The translations under genes and the position numbers were made by a program. Below are positions 11,750 to 23,368 of a stretch of DNA of 64,000 nucleotides, piece by piece; position 1 is the stretch's first letter, and every line of letters begins with the position of its first letter. The notes under the pieces are model-generated. The model did not search any database. It was not told where the DNA came from and was given only the letters and a program-made list of their open reading frames with translations. The stretch lies in contig OX579637.1 in the NCBI GenBank assembly GCA_951230915.1, positions 23,250,001-23,314,000 on the forward strand, given 5' to 3'. This DNA is from Antitrichia curtipendula (lineage: Eukaryota; Streptophyta; Bryopsida; Hypnales; Leucodontaceae).

Positions 11750-12301
11750 TTTTTTGAGACTGAAATTTTGGACTTAGCCTCCTGCGCAACATACACTCTG
11801 GACTTCAGAAGGACACATGTTGGAAGAGAACAACATTACAAGGTAAAACATTAGGTGACAAACTGCACAATAACTTTGGGACGACTTCAAGGTAACGTCT
11901 ACACAACTCATCCAACTTTTGAACGACTGTTGTCACTATCAACTGACTTCTTCATAACTCCTACTTCATCAACCTTACGACGTGGACATGCCATGCTTGT
12001 GTATAGGAAAAATTAAACTTATTTCAATTTTATGTGGCAAGTGCGGAGTCTTCCGTAGTTCAAATTTTTTTCAAGAGTTCGAGTAGGGGAGAAATTAGAG
12101 TGAAATACTAACATGGGGAAGGAAGTGAGAAGCAGGACAAACCTGCCCCAATGATTACTGACACAATGATGAGAACTCTCAAGAACAATGTGGGTATTTT
12201 GGCCCCTTTTATATTATTAGTCAATTCAAAACCACTCGGCCAAACAAATTTTTTTTCTTCTGGAGTACAAGCACCCTTGGCCGTTGAGGAAATCTCTAGC
12301 T
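11750..12301. other. No gene seen
   Basis: Intergenic sequence. Only short open frames without recognisable content. Confidence 0.35.
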
Positions 12302-12414
12302 CTAACTGTGGAAGAAAGTTTACGACTTTACTTGAGCTGTAGAAGAAAGTTTACGACTTTACTCTAACTGTGGAAGAAAGTTTACTCAAGCTGTGGAAGA
12401 AAGTTTACGACTTT
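12302..12414. repeat. Short direct repeat at the left edge of copy E2
   Basis: Four copies of a unit like CTGTGGAAGAAAGTTTACGA, separated by ACTTTACTTGAG or ACTTTACTCTAA, spaced 23-33 bp. Similarity of copy E2 to E3 begins immediately after, at about 12415, so the repeat marks a 5' truncation junction. Confidence 0.75.
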
Positions 12415-13772
12415 CCGCGCGAGGGAGAGGGATGGCTTCCCGGGTAGACAAGTTTGCGGAGGGTAAGTTTTCAAACCCTCCTCACTCCAAAGATGGCTAC
12501 GCAGTAGCGGATTGCAAGAGTGAGAGGATTAGGAGGATGTTAAAATTCTTAGTTCCTATTCTGTATCCGGAGCGGCCAACCCGGATTACAGAAACATGGG
12601 CCAATACCATTTTCGGGGCTCTAAGTGGAGAGCGGAAAGTATTTTGGGGAACGATAGTGAGAGATTTGGTATCAAAGATGGTTTCCTCTTTAAAAGGTAA
12701 TAAGGCGACCCCTACAGGTTCCTTTATCTTTCACCTCTATGAGTACTTAAGAACTCTGAAGGCTCATGAGAGGACGGCCTATAAGTCAGCAGCTGTCTTC
12801 CTCAAGTTTAATATTACTCCACCGGAAAGTGAGGATAGAAAGAAGGTTCATGATGAGGAATCTAAGAGGACCTCATCCGAGAGGAAGAGAGTCTCTTCAG
12901 AGAAGCTGAGAGAATAAAAGAGAATCTTGGTCCCCGCCAAGAAGAAAGGACCCAGAGTAGAGAAGATAGACTCTCCGGAACCAGAAGTAGAAGGGAATGA
13001 CCGGTTGGGGAGGATTATTGAGGATCTGGAGAGGATTCGAGAGGAGTTCAAGATGGAGCGAGGAATCCTCAGGAATGTTTGTGGGCTGTTAGAGGGAGTT
13101 GAGGTATCCGAGCTCGCAAAAAAAGTAGATAACTTGATCCGATCTAAGGAGATCCAGAAATGGGAATTCCAGGTCAAGGATCTGATAAAGCGGAACTAGA
13201 ATCTCCAACGACAGTTGGAGAAGAGTGCAGAAGGAACTAAAGAGAGGCGAAGACTTTCCTTAGAAGCTGAAACTACACTCCAAAAAATCCGGACATTTGT
13301 GGATAATTCCGGGGATGTAGTAAACAAGGCCAAGTTGTTTGATGAAGAAATCTCAAAGGTTGGATTGGATGCAGCAGCCAAGATTGTATTGGTTCTAGGG
13401 GAATACTTGGAAGCAATGGAAAAGACAATGTACAAAATCCGAGATGCTCTCCAGAAAGCGGATCTGGATTCCGGAAAGCGGAAGGAGGGAGCAATACCAT
13501 CACGGATGGAGTCACTTATGTTGCCTCCTCTGCCTAGGAAGCCAAAGAAGAAGACAAAGGAGGAAACAACTTCTCCTAAGAAGAAGCCCAAGACCAAACC
13601 AATCGATGAAGAAGGATCCGAATCCAAGGAGCAATCCCGGAAGTTGGAATCTGAGTCAACGCCTCAGAGTAAAGGTGCCAAGCCCTCTCCATCAGCATCC
13701 AGCATGACCAAGAAGAAGTTTACGGCTATCACAACACGGAAACCTAATTTCCGTATAGATAGGGCAGAATAG
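12415..13772 (+). pseudogene. Gag-like repeated ORF, copy E2 (5' truncated)
   Basis: One frame covers this span to the final stop at 13770-13772, interrupted by a TAA at 12915-12917 and a TAG at 13197-13199. The N-terminal part matches E3 closely: ASRVDKFAEGKFSNPPHSKD, LVPILYPERPTRIT, ANTIFGALSGERKV, FIFHLYEYLRTL. The middle is a predicted coiled coil (IIEDLERIREEFKMERGIL) followed by the family block GDVVNKAKLFDEEIS. The C-terminal 100 residues are basic and serine/proline-rich. E3 has roughly 80 residues before the first shared block and E2 lacks them, so E2 is truncated. Function unknown beyond the gag-like layout. Confidence 0.6.
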
Positions 13773-14171
13773 ATGGAATAGATAGAGAAATTTTAAATCT
13801 TTTTGTTTAAGAAATGGTAGTTGTCTTCCGGAAGAGCTTACGATTAGAATAAGCCTTCATCCGGAAACTAGTTTCCAATCCGGTCAGGATAGGGTTTCCG
13901 GAAATGGACCGGAACGCCGCCACCTACGGACTAGGGATCCGGCCTACGAGGCTAGGGGACGCGCCTCGGGAACGGAAACCTAATCCTATTCTAATCCGAG
14001 AACTAGCGGCGCTGTTTCTACTACTTAAAGGCCACCACCGGCCCTTCTCTCTTTACTTTTTGAGTTTCCAAACTCCTCCGCACGTAGCTAGTTGAGAGAA
14101 AATTTGGTGAGAGTGCGATTACGGATAAAGAGAGGTGAGGCCGGATTAGGTTTTACTTTGTCGGTGCAACG
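13773..14171 (+). other. Spacer and likely leader of copy E3
   Basis: Rich in CCGGA/TCCGG and purine tracts. It ends with AACGATGG, where the ATG at 14172 opens copy E3. No clear TATA box; ACTACTTAAAGG near 14020 is the nearest candidate. Confidence 0.3.
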
Positions 14172-15946
14172 ATGGTAGAAACTAGTGCGCCTCGATCCGC
14201 AAAGCCATCGGTAGTTGCCCAGATGGTGAGTCCGACCATACCGACTGACCCCACTGCTCGACAGGAGTTGGAGCAGGACCTCCAGAGATTAGGGTGTGCC
14301 GGATTACTTGACAAGCCGTGGAATCTGAGAGGAGAAGAGTTGATTCAGGAGCTAATCAACGGTATGTTGAACCAGTACGAGCTGATGGTGCGGGGATAGC
14401 CTAAGGGATGGACGGAGGACGTGTGGGCGGAAGTCTACTCGTTCCGGAAGTTCGGAGAAGGGTTTGTTTCTCGGGCGGATAAGTACGCCACCGGAAAATT
14501 CCGGAACCCTCCTCATGCGAAGGAAGGGTATGCGATCAGCGACTGTATGGACGAGCGCCACAGGAGGGTGTTGAACTTCCTCATCGCCATACTGTATCCG
14601 GAAAAACCTACCCGGATTACAGTTACGATGGCCAACACCATTTTTGGAGCAATGGAAGAGAGAGTAGTGCACTGGAGACATATCATAGCCCAGGTGGTGT
14701 CGAAACTCACGGATCACGTGTCCAAAAGCCAGTACAGCCCGATCAGCCCCTACCTCTTCCACATCTACCACCACGGGGATGTATTGACGTCGGACAAGAT
14801 GTTGGCCTACAACACCGGATTGGAGATGATCAAGTACGATTTGAGGGATGAATTGGAGAAGGATGAGCCGATTCCCGAGGAGGAGGAGGAGGAAGAGGTA
14901 GCCTTCGAGCGGAAGAAGCCCAGGCGGAAGTCAACGGATCCGGGTTCACGGGGGAAACAACCCGAGACGGAAACGAGTGAACCAAACCCAGTTCCGGATG
15001 AGGAGAAGCCGCCTCTTAGGGAATTCTTCGACATCGGGTTTGACTGGATGCATCAAGCCCGGAACCTACAGCACAAGGCCATCCAGTTCATGGAGGAGGT
15101 GGCGACAGAGCTGAATGTACCACCCGGAGAAATCATCAAGGAGATTAGGCGGAGGCCGAATCCGGAAGTCATCCGTCAAAAGGACAATCAGATCCGAGTT
15201 TTGGAGAAAAGCTGGGAGGAGGCGGAAAGCCGAAGGAACTGGGCACAAGGGGAATTCGAGGTGGCACAGAAGAATGAGAAGGACGCCGTGCAATTGGTCC
15301 GGAACCTCCAAGCCTTGATCGACCAACCGGCGGATGTTGTGAACAAAGCAAGGCTCTATGACGCCCACACTAGTAGAAAATGCAAGAATTTTGACAGAAT
15401 TCTGTTGATTTGGACGTGTTGATCCGGATCAACACGTCCAAATCAACAGAATTCTGTCAAAATTCTTGCGTTTTCTACTAGTGCCAACTGGTGTCGGAAG
15501 GACACATGGCCGGATCCAAGATCATGATGATCCTCATGGATTTCGAGGCTCGAATGCAGAAGGTGCTCCAGGAGATGTAGTCCTTGGTAGCACGCGTTGA
15601 TCCGGACAGGGCCATGGACTTCTGGACCTTTCCGGAAGCGGATCTCACCACCAATCCGTATCTCCAAACTCCAACCAAGCCACCATCGCCGAAGCCAACC
15701 GACGAGCCAATCGACTTGGACTTGCCAATCCGGGAAATCGAGATTCTCGAATCCAAAAAGGAGGACTTCGAGACGGAATCCGCCACGGAGACGGATGAGG
15801 AGGAAGATTCGCCACCGAAGAAGCGGAAAATCCAGACTCGAGTAGCCGAAAAGCTCACGCCATTGCCGAAGACTAAGGCGAGGACATTACTGGCGCAGTT
15901 AGGGAGCAGCTCAAAGAAGCCGAAGAAAGTAGGATTTAGAAGTTAA
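14172..15946 (+). pseudogene. Gag-like repeated ORF, copy E3 (interrupted)
   Basis: The best-preserved copy. The frame from ATG 14172 is open except for a TAG at 14397-14399. It is then split by a 116-bp palindromic insertion at 15368-15483 plus its 3-bp target duplication. Leaving out those 119 bases, the frame continues to a TAG near 15579 and ends at 15944-15946 (552 codons in all). Landmarks: LDKPWNLRGEELIQELING near residue 40, ADKYATGKFRNPPHAKEGYA near 100, LNFLIAILYPEKPTRIT, ANTIFGAMEERVVHW, PYLFHIYHHGD, a long charged coiled segment from about residue 240, ADVVNKARLYDA, and a basic tail ending KKPKKVGFRS. No zinc knuckle or pol domains follow. The role is likely structural/gag-like, by inference. 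Confidence 0.65.
15368..15483. mobile_element. 116-bp palindromic CACTA-type MITE
   Basis: An almost perfect palindrome centred on GATCCGGATC (15421-15430), with one mismatch between the arms (T at 15381 against the position opposite it). The ends read CACTAGTAGAAAA and TTTTCTACTAGTG. It is flanked by a 3-bp direct repeat CCA (15365-15367 and 15484-15486), as expected for CACTA transposition. The reading frame of the host ORF E3 is continuous across the empty site, which confirms the boundaries. Confidence 0.92.
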
Positions 15947-17008
15947 ATTTAGACTTTAGGATTTTTCGGAACGGATTTTCCGTATGTGGGCCCGTTTCCG
16001 GAATTTTAGGGATAACTTTCATTAGCATTCCGGATATCTCGGATGCTTCTGTGGTTGGTTAGCTTGATTTTCGGATGTCTTTTTCCCTTTTTGTTTTGGT
16101 TTTTAATGGTGAGTAGGTCTGTTGCTCATTCATTCCATCCTTATGCAATTTGAAGTTTCATTTCATTTTCCTTACTTTGATCTGAGCCACTAAGTGGACT
16201 TTTCATGTTCAAAGTATTCTTGGAGGACTTGGGCGGTGTGTTGGTGTGTTTTGAGAGTTGTGAGGAACCGGGAAGGAGGAGTCCGGATTCCATGATTGTT
16301 TGGAGTAAGACAGTAAAGGAGGATCTGTGACGGAGCTAGGTTGGATCTGTAGGACTTGAGCATTTAGAATCTTTAAACTACTGGAACGGTAATCCGATTG
16401 GAGTGGTGAGGGTGAGGTTCCGGAACTAGAAGTGGTTCCGTGCGGAGTTAAGCAGCCGCCAAGGGGAAAACCCCTGCTTACCGGAAGATATGCCAATTGC
16501 AGTGTCAACTACTTTCTCATAGATTTTCTCTTGTGTTGAATCCGGATAGTTATGCATCTGTTGTTGTAGTGGAGAAGAGAGACCAAAATCTGTGTGACCT
16601 GCCTCCCGGATAGGCCATTCGGAAAGCCGTGAGGAGACGGAAACCTACTTTGTCGCAACATTTAGATCTGTCAAGTGTCTTGGGTTGTTTAGTAGAAGTT
16701 AGAGTGTGTGGTCGATAAGTGGTGGAGTCCCTGCCCCTTCAAAGAGAAAAAGACGACCCCCTGAAGGTAAAACAGGGGTATAACAAACCGATGAGTGATT
16801 GTATCTGAATCCCGGAAGAGGACGGATCCGGATTAGAATCCGGAAAGAAGTAAGTTCCAGAAGAGGGGAAAGAGGTTTTGGGTTCCCTTAGGGTGTTTTA
16901 GAGATAATCCGGACAAATCCAAATTCATAGCAACATAGTAGAGTCTCTGGGACGATTTTCCGTGTCATCTAACCACAATTGTGTGTTAAAGGTGCTTACT
17001 TCTAGATT
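15947..17008 (+). other. 3' flank of copy E3
   Basis: Non-coding and rich in CCGGA. It shares with the E1 flank the order TGTGACCTG, then a GA-rich stretch, then a GACGACCCC-type block and a run like GGTAAAACAGGGGTATAAC (about 16765). Likely a 3' untranslated region or terminal repeat. Confidence 0.4.
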
Positions 17009-17329
17009 ACGCGTACGACAACAGCAAAGAGAGCCAAGGAAAAATCCCCTGTGAGTTCCCAATCAGAAGAGGATGAATCCTCTAGCCACTCAGGGAAGCA
17101 GAAGGGTAAATCCGGATCCGGGTCCGAGTTGGAATCACATCCAGACTCGAAATCAAAGGAGGACTCCGATACAATTGCAGTTTCTCCCACGAGATTCAAA
17201 GTAAAATCTCCAGCAATATCCAAGGGAAAAACATCAGCCAAGGAGAAGCAGACAGCTAGTAGGAAGCAACCACCCCGGAAAGGCGTCATCAAGGAAGAGA
17301 AACCTTCTCCGAAACGTGCTAGGAAGTAG
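17009..17329 (+). pseudogene. Gag-like C-terminal tail, copy E4
   Basis: An open frame of about 106 codons ending at 17329, preceded by a good acceptor (CTTCTAG just before 17009), so it may be a 3' exon. It is serine/lysine/glutamate-rich and ends KGVIKEEKPSPKRARK. It is clearly homologous to 22745-23011, which ends KGVSKTEGPSPKKGRK. It probably encodes a disordered basic tail. Whether it belongs to E3 by splicing or is a separate fragment is open. Confidence 0.45.
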
Positions 17330-18698
17330 TTAGGAAGTTTTTTGAATTAGCCCTAGCTTGGTTAATTGAAAACTCAATTTTTTAATAGATAGAAAGCTAC
17401 TTGTGAGGTGCTTTCCAGTTGGATGCACCTGGACTTCCTCTTTTCCGGGAATTTTGGATCTGAGATCCATTTTTTTCGGAAAAGGGTGGATAGTAGGAAA
17501 GTCAATTATTAGTGGATAGGGAATGACATGCGTCATTCTCTAGTCCTGATTTTGGATTTCTGGGGACCTTTAGGATTTTTACTTAGTTTGGTATTTAGAG
17601 GTTGGGAGTTAGTTCCAACTCCGGACGTTTTCATATTCCTGTTTTCCTATTCAGTTTCTGCAAAGAAAGCTTGGATTTCACCTTCATGAGTACTGGTCTG
17701 AAAAGTCTTGGTCTTGTGTTGAGGAGTTAGGCAGTGTTTTAACCATTGCTAGTTCAAATAGTTTGGTAGTGAAAGCTTAAAGAAGAGGAGAATTAGTCCC
17801 CGGATTCCTTCCGGATCCGCGTCCAAGAGTATTGAGGATTGGTTCTATAAACCCTTGTATACTCGGAGGGAATTCCATCTGCTGATGTTTCTTGGAGAGT
17901 CTTCTGAGCGAGATAGCCATTCTTAAGTTAGGTGAGTCGTTGAGAGGAAGGGCAAATGCTAGCTGATGTCAAAGAGGTCTTGTTGCAACCGGAAGAGAGG
18001 AATTGGAAGGTAGGAGGAATCTCCTAGTTAATAAGGTGCCACATCCTATTGTTCGGATTGGATCCAAGTGAGTCTGTCGTTGTAGTAATGTAGAGATTGC
18101 AGGGGTTTCTTGAGTGACCTGCTGGCGTGGATTATTTTCCGGGTTAGTTGTGAGGAAGAACTTGTGTCCCATCCTTTTCTGTCCTTTTGTTATTTTCCGT
18201 TTTAGTGAAATCTTCAGTCACTCTAATCATCTGGAGGGTAGGATTTACGCGTCCTTCCTGAATATAAGAGCGGACTCCTCCATATACAAGGTTAAACTTC
18301 TATTTTTTGTTACTAATAGTCCAGAGTACAGATCCGGATTTGGAAGAGGAACAGGGTTTGGACACTCCTTCCGGTTCCGCATCCGCATCCCAGAGGAATA
18401 AGTTGTTACTGTAGACAAGGAGAGGCACAAGATGATGACACTCCTCCATGTCTAGTGAAGTGGTGTGAAATTGTATGAGACAAAAGATAGAGTATTTACG
18501 AAGTACGAGTGTTAAAGAGGTTATTTTTGGGTTTCCGTTCTGGATCCTCTTTGTCTTGGTTTGTGGTTCCGGATCCCATTCCGGTAATTTTGAGGAATCT
18601 GCAGTTAAAGTCCTTTGGGAATGATACACGGGTCATCTTGGGTGTTTTGTCATTTAGAACACCTAAAGGTAGGATTTGTGCTTCCTTGTGCTACGACA
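17330..18698. repeat. Long direct repeat, copy 1
   Basis: Near-identical to 23369-24442 from about 17637 to 18698 (roughly 1.06 kb). Phrases such as GTTTTCCTATTCAGTTTCTG, GTCTTGTGTTGAGGAGTTAG and GCAAATGCTAGCTGATGTCA are shared with only scattered substitutions. Upstream of 17637 the two copies are related but much more diverged. Similarity stops sharply at GTGCTACGACA in both copies. The CA end suits a retroelement terminus. Confidence 0.85.
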
Positions 18699-18782
18699 CT
18701 TATTCAAATGCAAAAAATGGGTTGTTGTTGCCCACACAATACAAGATATTATGTCGTCTTCAAATGTAGTGCTTGTTCATCC

Positions 18783-18958
18783 CAGGGTTGTCACTGTCAC
18801 GTCCTGTTAGTCCGTCAGGATGTCCGGACGGACGTAAGGATTCAGAAAAAAAAAAAAAAATTTTTTTTTTTTTTTGGCGACAGTCTATCCGTCCTGTGGA
18901 CGGCTGGTCCGTCCGTGTGGACGGACGGCCGTCCAGGTCGACGGACAAGCCGTCCTCG

Positions 18959-18992
<34 letters not shown>

Positions 18993-19229
18993 CTTTTGTG
19001 GACGGCTGGTCCGTCCCTGTGGACGGCCGGCCGTCCCTGTTGACGGCTGGCCATCCTTGTGGACAGACGGTCCGTCCAGGTCGACGGACAGGCCGTCCTT
19101 GAAAAAAAAAAAAAAAAAAAAAATTTTTTTGATCCTGACGCAATTCTGACGCGTCAGGATGCGTCCGGACTGACGCCGACGGACATCCGGACGTGAAAAC
19201 CCCACGTCACGTCCGGATAGACAACCCTG
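18783..19229. mobile_element. 447-bp non-autonomous hAT-type foldback element
   Basis: Perfect 10-bp terminal inverted repeats CAGGGTTGTC...GACAACCCTG are flanked by an exact 8-bp target duplication GTTCATCC (18775-18782 and 19230-19237), the hAT signature. The interior has no coding capacity. It consists of short GTCCGTC/GACGGAC-type repeats in both orientations (variants of TGTGGACGGCTGGTCCGTCC recur) separated by long A/T tracts: A15T15 at 18846-18875, A30 at 18959-18988, and A22T7 at 19102-19130. Confidence 0.95.
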
Positions 19230-19237
19230 GTTCATCC

Positions 19238-21480
19238 AGTACCTTCATCATAAGCAAACGGTAGCAAATCCTTTGGAATTCCAAGGAAGATTTGTGGTCA
19301 ACAACAATATACTAAGTTCAAGAGGTGGATGACAACAAATACAAAATTACAAATTTATGGGAAGGCTTGGAGTTGGAAACTAACTGTGGGAAAAGATGGA
19401 GGCACTCTCTGTTTAATTCCACTTGTTGTTATTCATCCTCCATGCGTGTAATGCAGAAATGGTAACTTCATAGAGTTTCTATTCTGAAAGACTCATGTTT
19501 CAAGAATACGAAAATGATTAGTCCTTTGAATTAATGTGCTCCTTTTGTGACCGGTCTACCAAATCCCCACCTTAGAAGGACCGACAACTCAGCAAGGTAA
19601 AAGGAAAATATACAAATAGGACGGTACTTGTTTTAGCTACATGTATGTCCTTCCAAATGCACGTGAAGATGGAGCGCTCTCCCATATCACCCTCATTTCC
19701 ATGCTGAATACATAGGTAGTTAGTAAAAGTCTTTGGCCAATGTGAATACTATAAACATAAGTATGTTTCAACATTGTGTGCTTTCTTTGGAGCAATTAGT
19801 GTTTCTACTAAAAAACAGTAAGGAAGTAGTAAATCCACTTATGTGCAAGACCTACACTTCACTTGCTAGAAAAAAAACTAAAAAACCTCAGAAGACGAGT
19901 TATTGAAAAACACCCATTAGAATTTCTAGAAGTCACTTTAGCCAGGGTTTCGTCGTGGCAATCCAAAGAAACAACAGTATGCAACTATACTGCAACTGTC
20001 ATGAGTGACTAAGTAGTCACTTGACGCAACTAGTGACTGGAAATTGACTAGCGAAAGTTAGTTATGAGTTACAGAAGCACCCGGCTACTAAATCGCCGCC
20101 TCAAATGGGATGACACTGACTCCTTCATACCATAGATCCTAATTACATGCCCTAGACAACCTCAACAGTTTTAGGACTACTAGTTTTCCAATCTCTCAAT
20201 CATTAGATTGTCCTATACCGCATGGGTTGCAAAAGCAAGGGAAGATTGTCACACCTCAATTAGTCAAATCAAACGCAAATTGCCAGTAACTGTGACTTCT
20301 GGAAATTTATTGCCAACCGCCAAATTACAACCAGTCAATTACACCCACTACTTTTCTTCAATGACTACCTTCAACCAAACGCACCTTGGATCGAAGGGGG
20401 AGGCAGTTCCTCATGCTTTATTCAATTAGCCCACAATTGTGGTGCTCCGTTGCATGCCTAAGACAACCTCTTTATGAATATTTGACCGCCTTCACTGCTG
20501 AAGAGTGACAATTGAAGGCACACGACGTTTTAACAGAGTAGGACCTCAATTGGTGTAGATCCGCCACGGCGCAAGAATAGTTCCTTTGTGTGGGAATATG
20601 GCCTCTTTGATGTCGAGCCCGCCACATCCTTGGATGGAGTACAAACTTCATAGAGCCCAGCGCGTGGCAAAAAACCAGAAGAGGATGGAGGAAGTCTTTT
20701 TTGCCAGAATAGTATTGTGAATTCTTTCTCTTTTGAGTGACCGTTGTTCTGTGTCTAGAACTTTGTGCCGTCTTCACGCTGCGGCGCCATACACGGGCCC
20801 TTTGTCACACGAACCAAAGTTCAATCAGTTAAGCGCTTTGAGAAGTTTAGGCCGCTGGTGACTTCTATGTGACTTCTATTTTCATTGCTTATGTCTGCGA
20901 CTGAAGAGCTTTTTTGTCCAGTATGTTTATGCGGTGTATTGGGATTTACAGTGAAGTTTTGATTTTTAAATGACGTAAAATTGTAGGTCAAGAGATCCGC
21001 AGTCACGTGGAAGTTGTGTTGCAGTCGCTCTAAAGACCTTATTTCTCCTATGAGACTGGTCCTAAGTCACTTGGAAGTCGTATGCAAGTGTTCCTGCAGT
21101 GTAGCCGCCACTCAAGTGTACCATATAGCGAGTGTTGATGGGCGACAGGCCACAAGAATCTCCACACCTCTCCTTCCGTTTAGAAAAAGCGTAACCCTAA
21201 CCTTTGTTGTTGACTGTCCTACCCTGCGGAGCTTTGTTGCCATTGTTTAGAGGGATGGACGCTTAACGCTGTTGGCGCCTTGCATTTGTGCCTCACTCTT
21301 GCGGTCTTGCCGCTTAGAACTCTCCATTGTAGGAATCAGGAGAAAGAAAAAATACATAATCCGAAGAAGGCTAAAACCGCGTGAGGATGAAGTGAGGCAC
21401 TGTGCAAGAGTGCGAGGCAACGGGGCCTCAGAGGATGAAACGGACGGAGGAAGCGTACATCTTGAGAGTGCAGAAAAGAA
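19238..21480. other. No gene recognised; scattered AGTCAC motifs
   Basis: Only short, unconvincing open frames. The motif AGTCAC/GTGACT recurs, for example around 19929, 20006-20040, 20500-20750 and 20860-21070. Such short repeats in both orientations are typical of CACTA subterminal regions, so this could be the left part of the CACTA region that ends at 29399. I could not find a left terminus. Confidence 0.3.
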
Positions 21481-22493
21481 GTGGCTTACAAGGCAATGAT
21501 GAACAGTGAGCACGACTCCTCCTCCGAGGCGACAGAGTCTAATGAAGAGGCCATTGTAGTAGGTATGTTGAATTTAGCACTAGCTTGTAACCATATTCAA
21601 CAGCAATCAAAGAGAGAGGCAGCTAGTGCAGGTAATACGCCATATTGTTTTCTTGCTCTCGAATTAGGATTCTAGGAAGCCAACATTATCGTCGTTATTA
21701 GGGTTGCACAAGTTTTGGTAGGTGCAATGGCATGCCATGTTGCAAGTTTCAAGGATTTTGCTGCGCCCTTATTACATTGCAATAGTCATGATGATAGTTC
21801 CTAATCTTTGAGCCGGCGGATGCGTCATATTGTCAGCGTTGGAAGTTCTGGTAGTGTCCCTAATCTGATGTGGTGAAAGCTTCCTTGGATTTAAGAGCTT
21901 ATGACGGCCCCAGCAGCCATGCGTTGCACAAAGCCTTCCTTTGTGAAAGAAGTAGAATTGACTCCACCTTCACTTGTGTGCAGAGACAAAGAGTCCTATG
22001 TACGACTCAAGTGATGATTACCTGGAGGTCTCCGAGCCACTGGTGGACCGACGGAAGAAGCGAGAAAAACCAAAACCTAAACCAAGATTGCCTACAAAGA
22101 TACAAGAAGAGGTGAATCCTCCCACGCAGTAGGCAGCCGTGCTTACAGGGCCTTATTCCCCAGGATGGTTGTGGATGCCGCAACAGTCGAGCCAGACACC
22201 AGTGCCTTGGTCAGGGTGTCTGCCAGCACCTTATCTCAATGCGTGGCCAATAAGTGGAGGGGGAAGTTTTGTGGAGGACCAAACATGTCATAGGAAAAAG
22301 CGTACTGCCTTCGAGCTGGGGAGTCAAGAACGCTCCAAGACTTCCGTGTTGCCAAATTTGTGTACATCCAAGATGGTGGCAAGGTAGATGTCGGGAGTGA
22401 GGGAAAGAATGCTTGGGATGAGGCAATCAGGAAATTCACGTCAAAGATTCTAGATGTGAACATGGTGGAATGGTTGTGGGAGCTCGAAAAGTA
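21481..22493 (+). pseudogene. Unidentified ORF remnants, probably transposon-derived
   Basis: 21481-21675 encodes an acidic N-terminal-like segment with EHDSSSEATESNEEAIVVGM. A different frame at about 22160-22493 reads VSASTLSQCVANKWRGKF, then RVAKFVYIQDGGKVDV, KNAWDEAIRKFTSKILD and NMVEWLWELEK before a stop. The second block has the look of a conserved domain, but I cannot name it. Frame changes between the pieces mean decay or unseen introns. Confidence 0.3.
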
Positions 22494-22744
22494 AGATAAG
22501 TCTTGATTAGTGAGGAAAGTAGAGGAAGGAGTTAATAGGGGTACAATTTTTTGGTTTATCTAAGGGTAATCTAAACACCTTACCACAATTAATGTTCCAT
22601 ACTAATAGAGTAATGGTAGATAGATAATTAGGTTAAGACCAGTAGTTAAAGTTTCTTGTTCTTACTGAGAACCAGAACCGGATTGAGATCCAAGATCGTT
22701 CCAAATACCGGGGCCGGGTTTCAAAATATACCAGAAGATATCTT

Positions 22745-23011
22745 TTGGGGAGTTACCATTTGGGAGAAGAGAAATTGCCCAGTCAGTCAGCAAAGGAGGA
22801 GAGCAAATCCGAATCCGGATTCGAATCCAAGTCCCAACTCGACTTGGATGAAGAAGAGGAATCTGACTTGGCCTTGATTTCTCCGTCCAGCTTTAAAGGG
22901 AAGACTTCAGCTAAGGGTAAGACAACTAAGCCTTCAATCAGTAGAAAACAGTCACTAAGAAAGGGCGTCTCCAAAACTGAGGGACCTTCTCCAAAGAAAG
23001 GTAGAAAGTAG
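22745..23011 (+). pseudogene. Gag-like C-terminal tail, copy E5
   Basis: An 88-codon frame homologous to copy E4 (17009-17329). It shares the FKGKTSAKGKTT-type block and the ending KGVSKTEGPSPKKGRK. It is followed by the second copy of the long direct repeat, just as E4 is. The globular N-terminal part of the family is absent, so it is a fragment. Confidence 0.5.
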
Positions 23012-23368
23012 AAGTAGAAGTATGAGTTCTTAGGATAAGCCTAGGAATAGTAGGCGGAAAGTACAATAAAGTAAAGTAGAGTTCAATTAACTTAATTATA
23101 GGAAAGTAAAAGATAAGTTTAGTTCAGTTAAGTGAAAGAAAGTTAAAGCTTTTGAATGTTAGAAAATTAGTTGACAGCTACTTTTTGAGATGCATGCACC
23201 TAGACGTGAGTTTCTATCTGAAGATCCACCTTTTGCGGATTGTCTTGTAGTTAGACAGTTAGTTTGGAAGGATAAGGAATGATCCTGGTCCCCTCTTTTT
23301 TGATCCTTGGGCCTTTTAGGATTCCTTGGGGTTATTATTTAAAAGTTGGAAGTTAGTTTCAATCCCGG

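Noticed and set aside
18615..19235. Several long frames rich in Lys/Phe and WTAGPS-type repeats
   Set aside because: They are translations of poly-A/T tracts and GTCCGTC repeats inside the hAT foldback element, on both strands, with no protein character.
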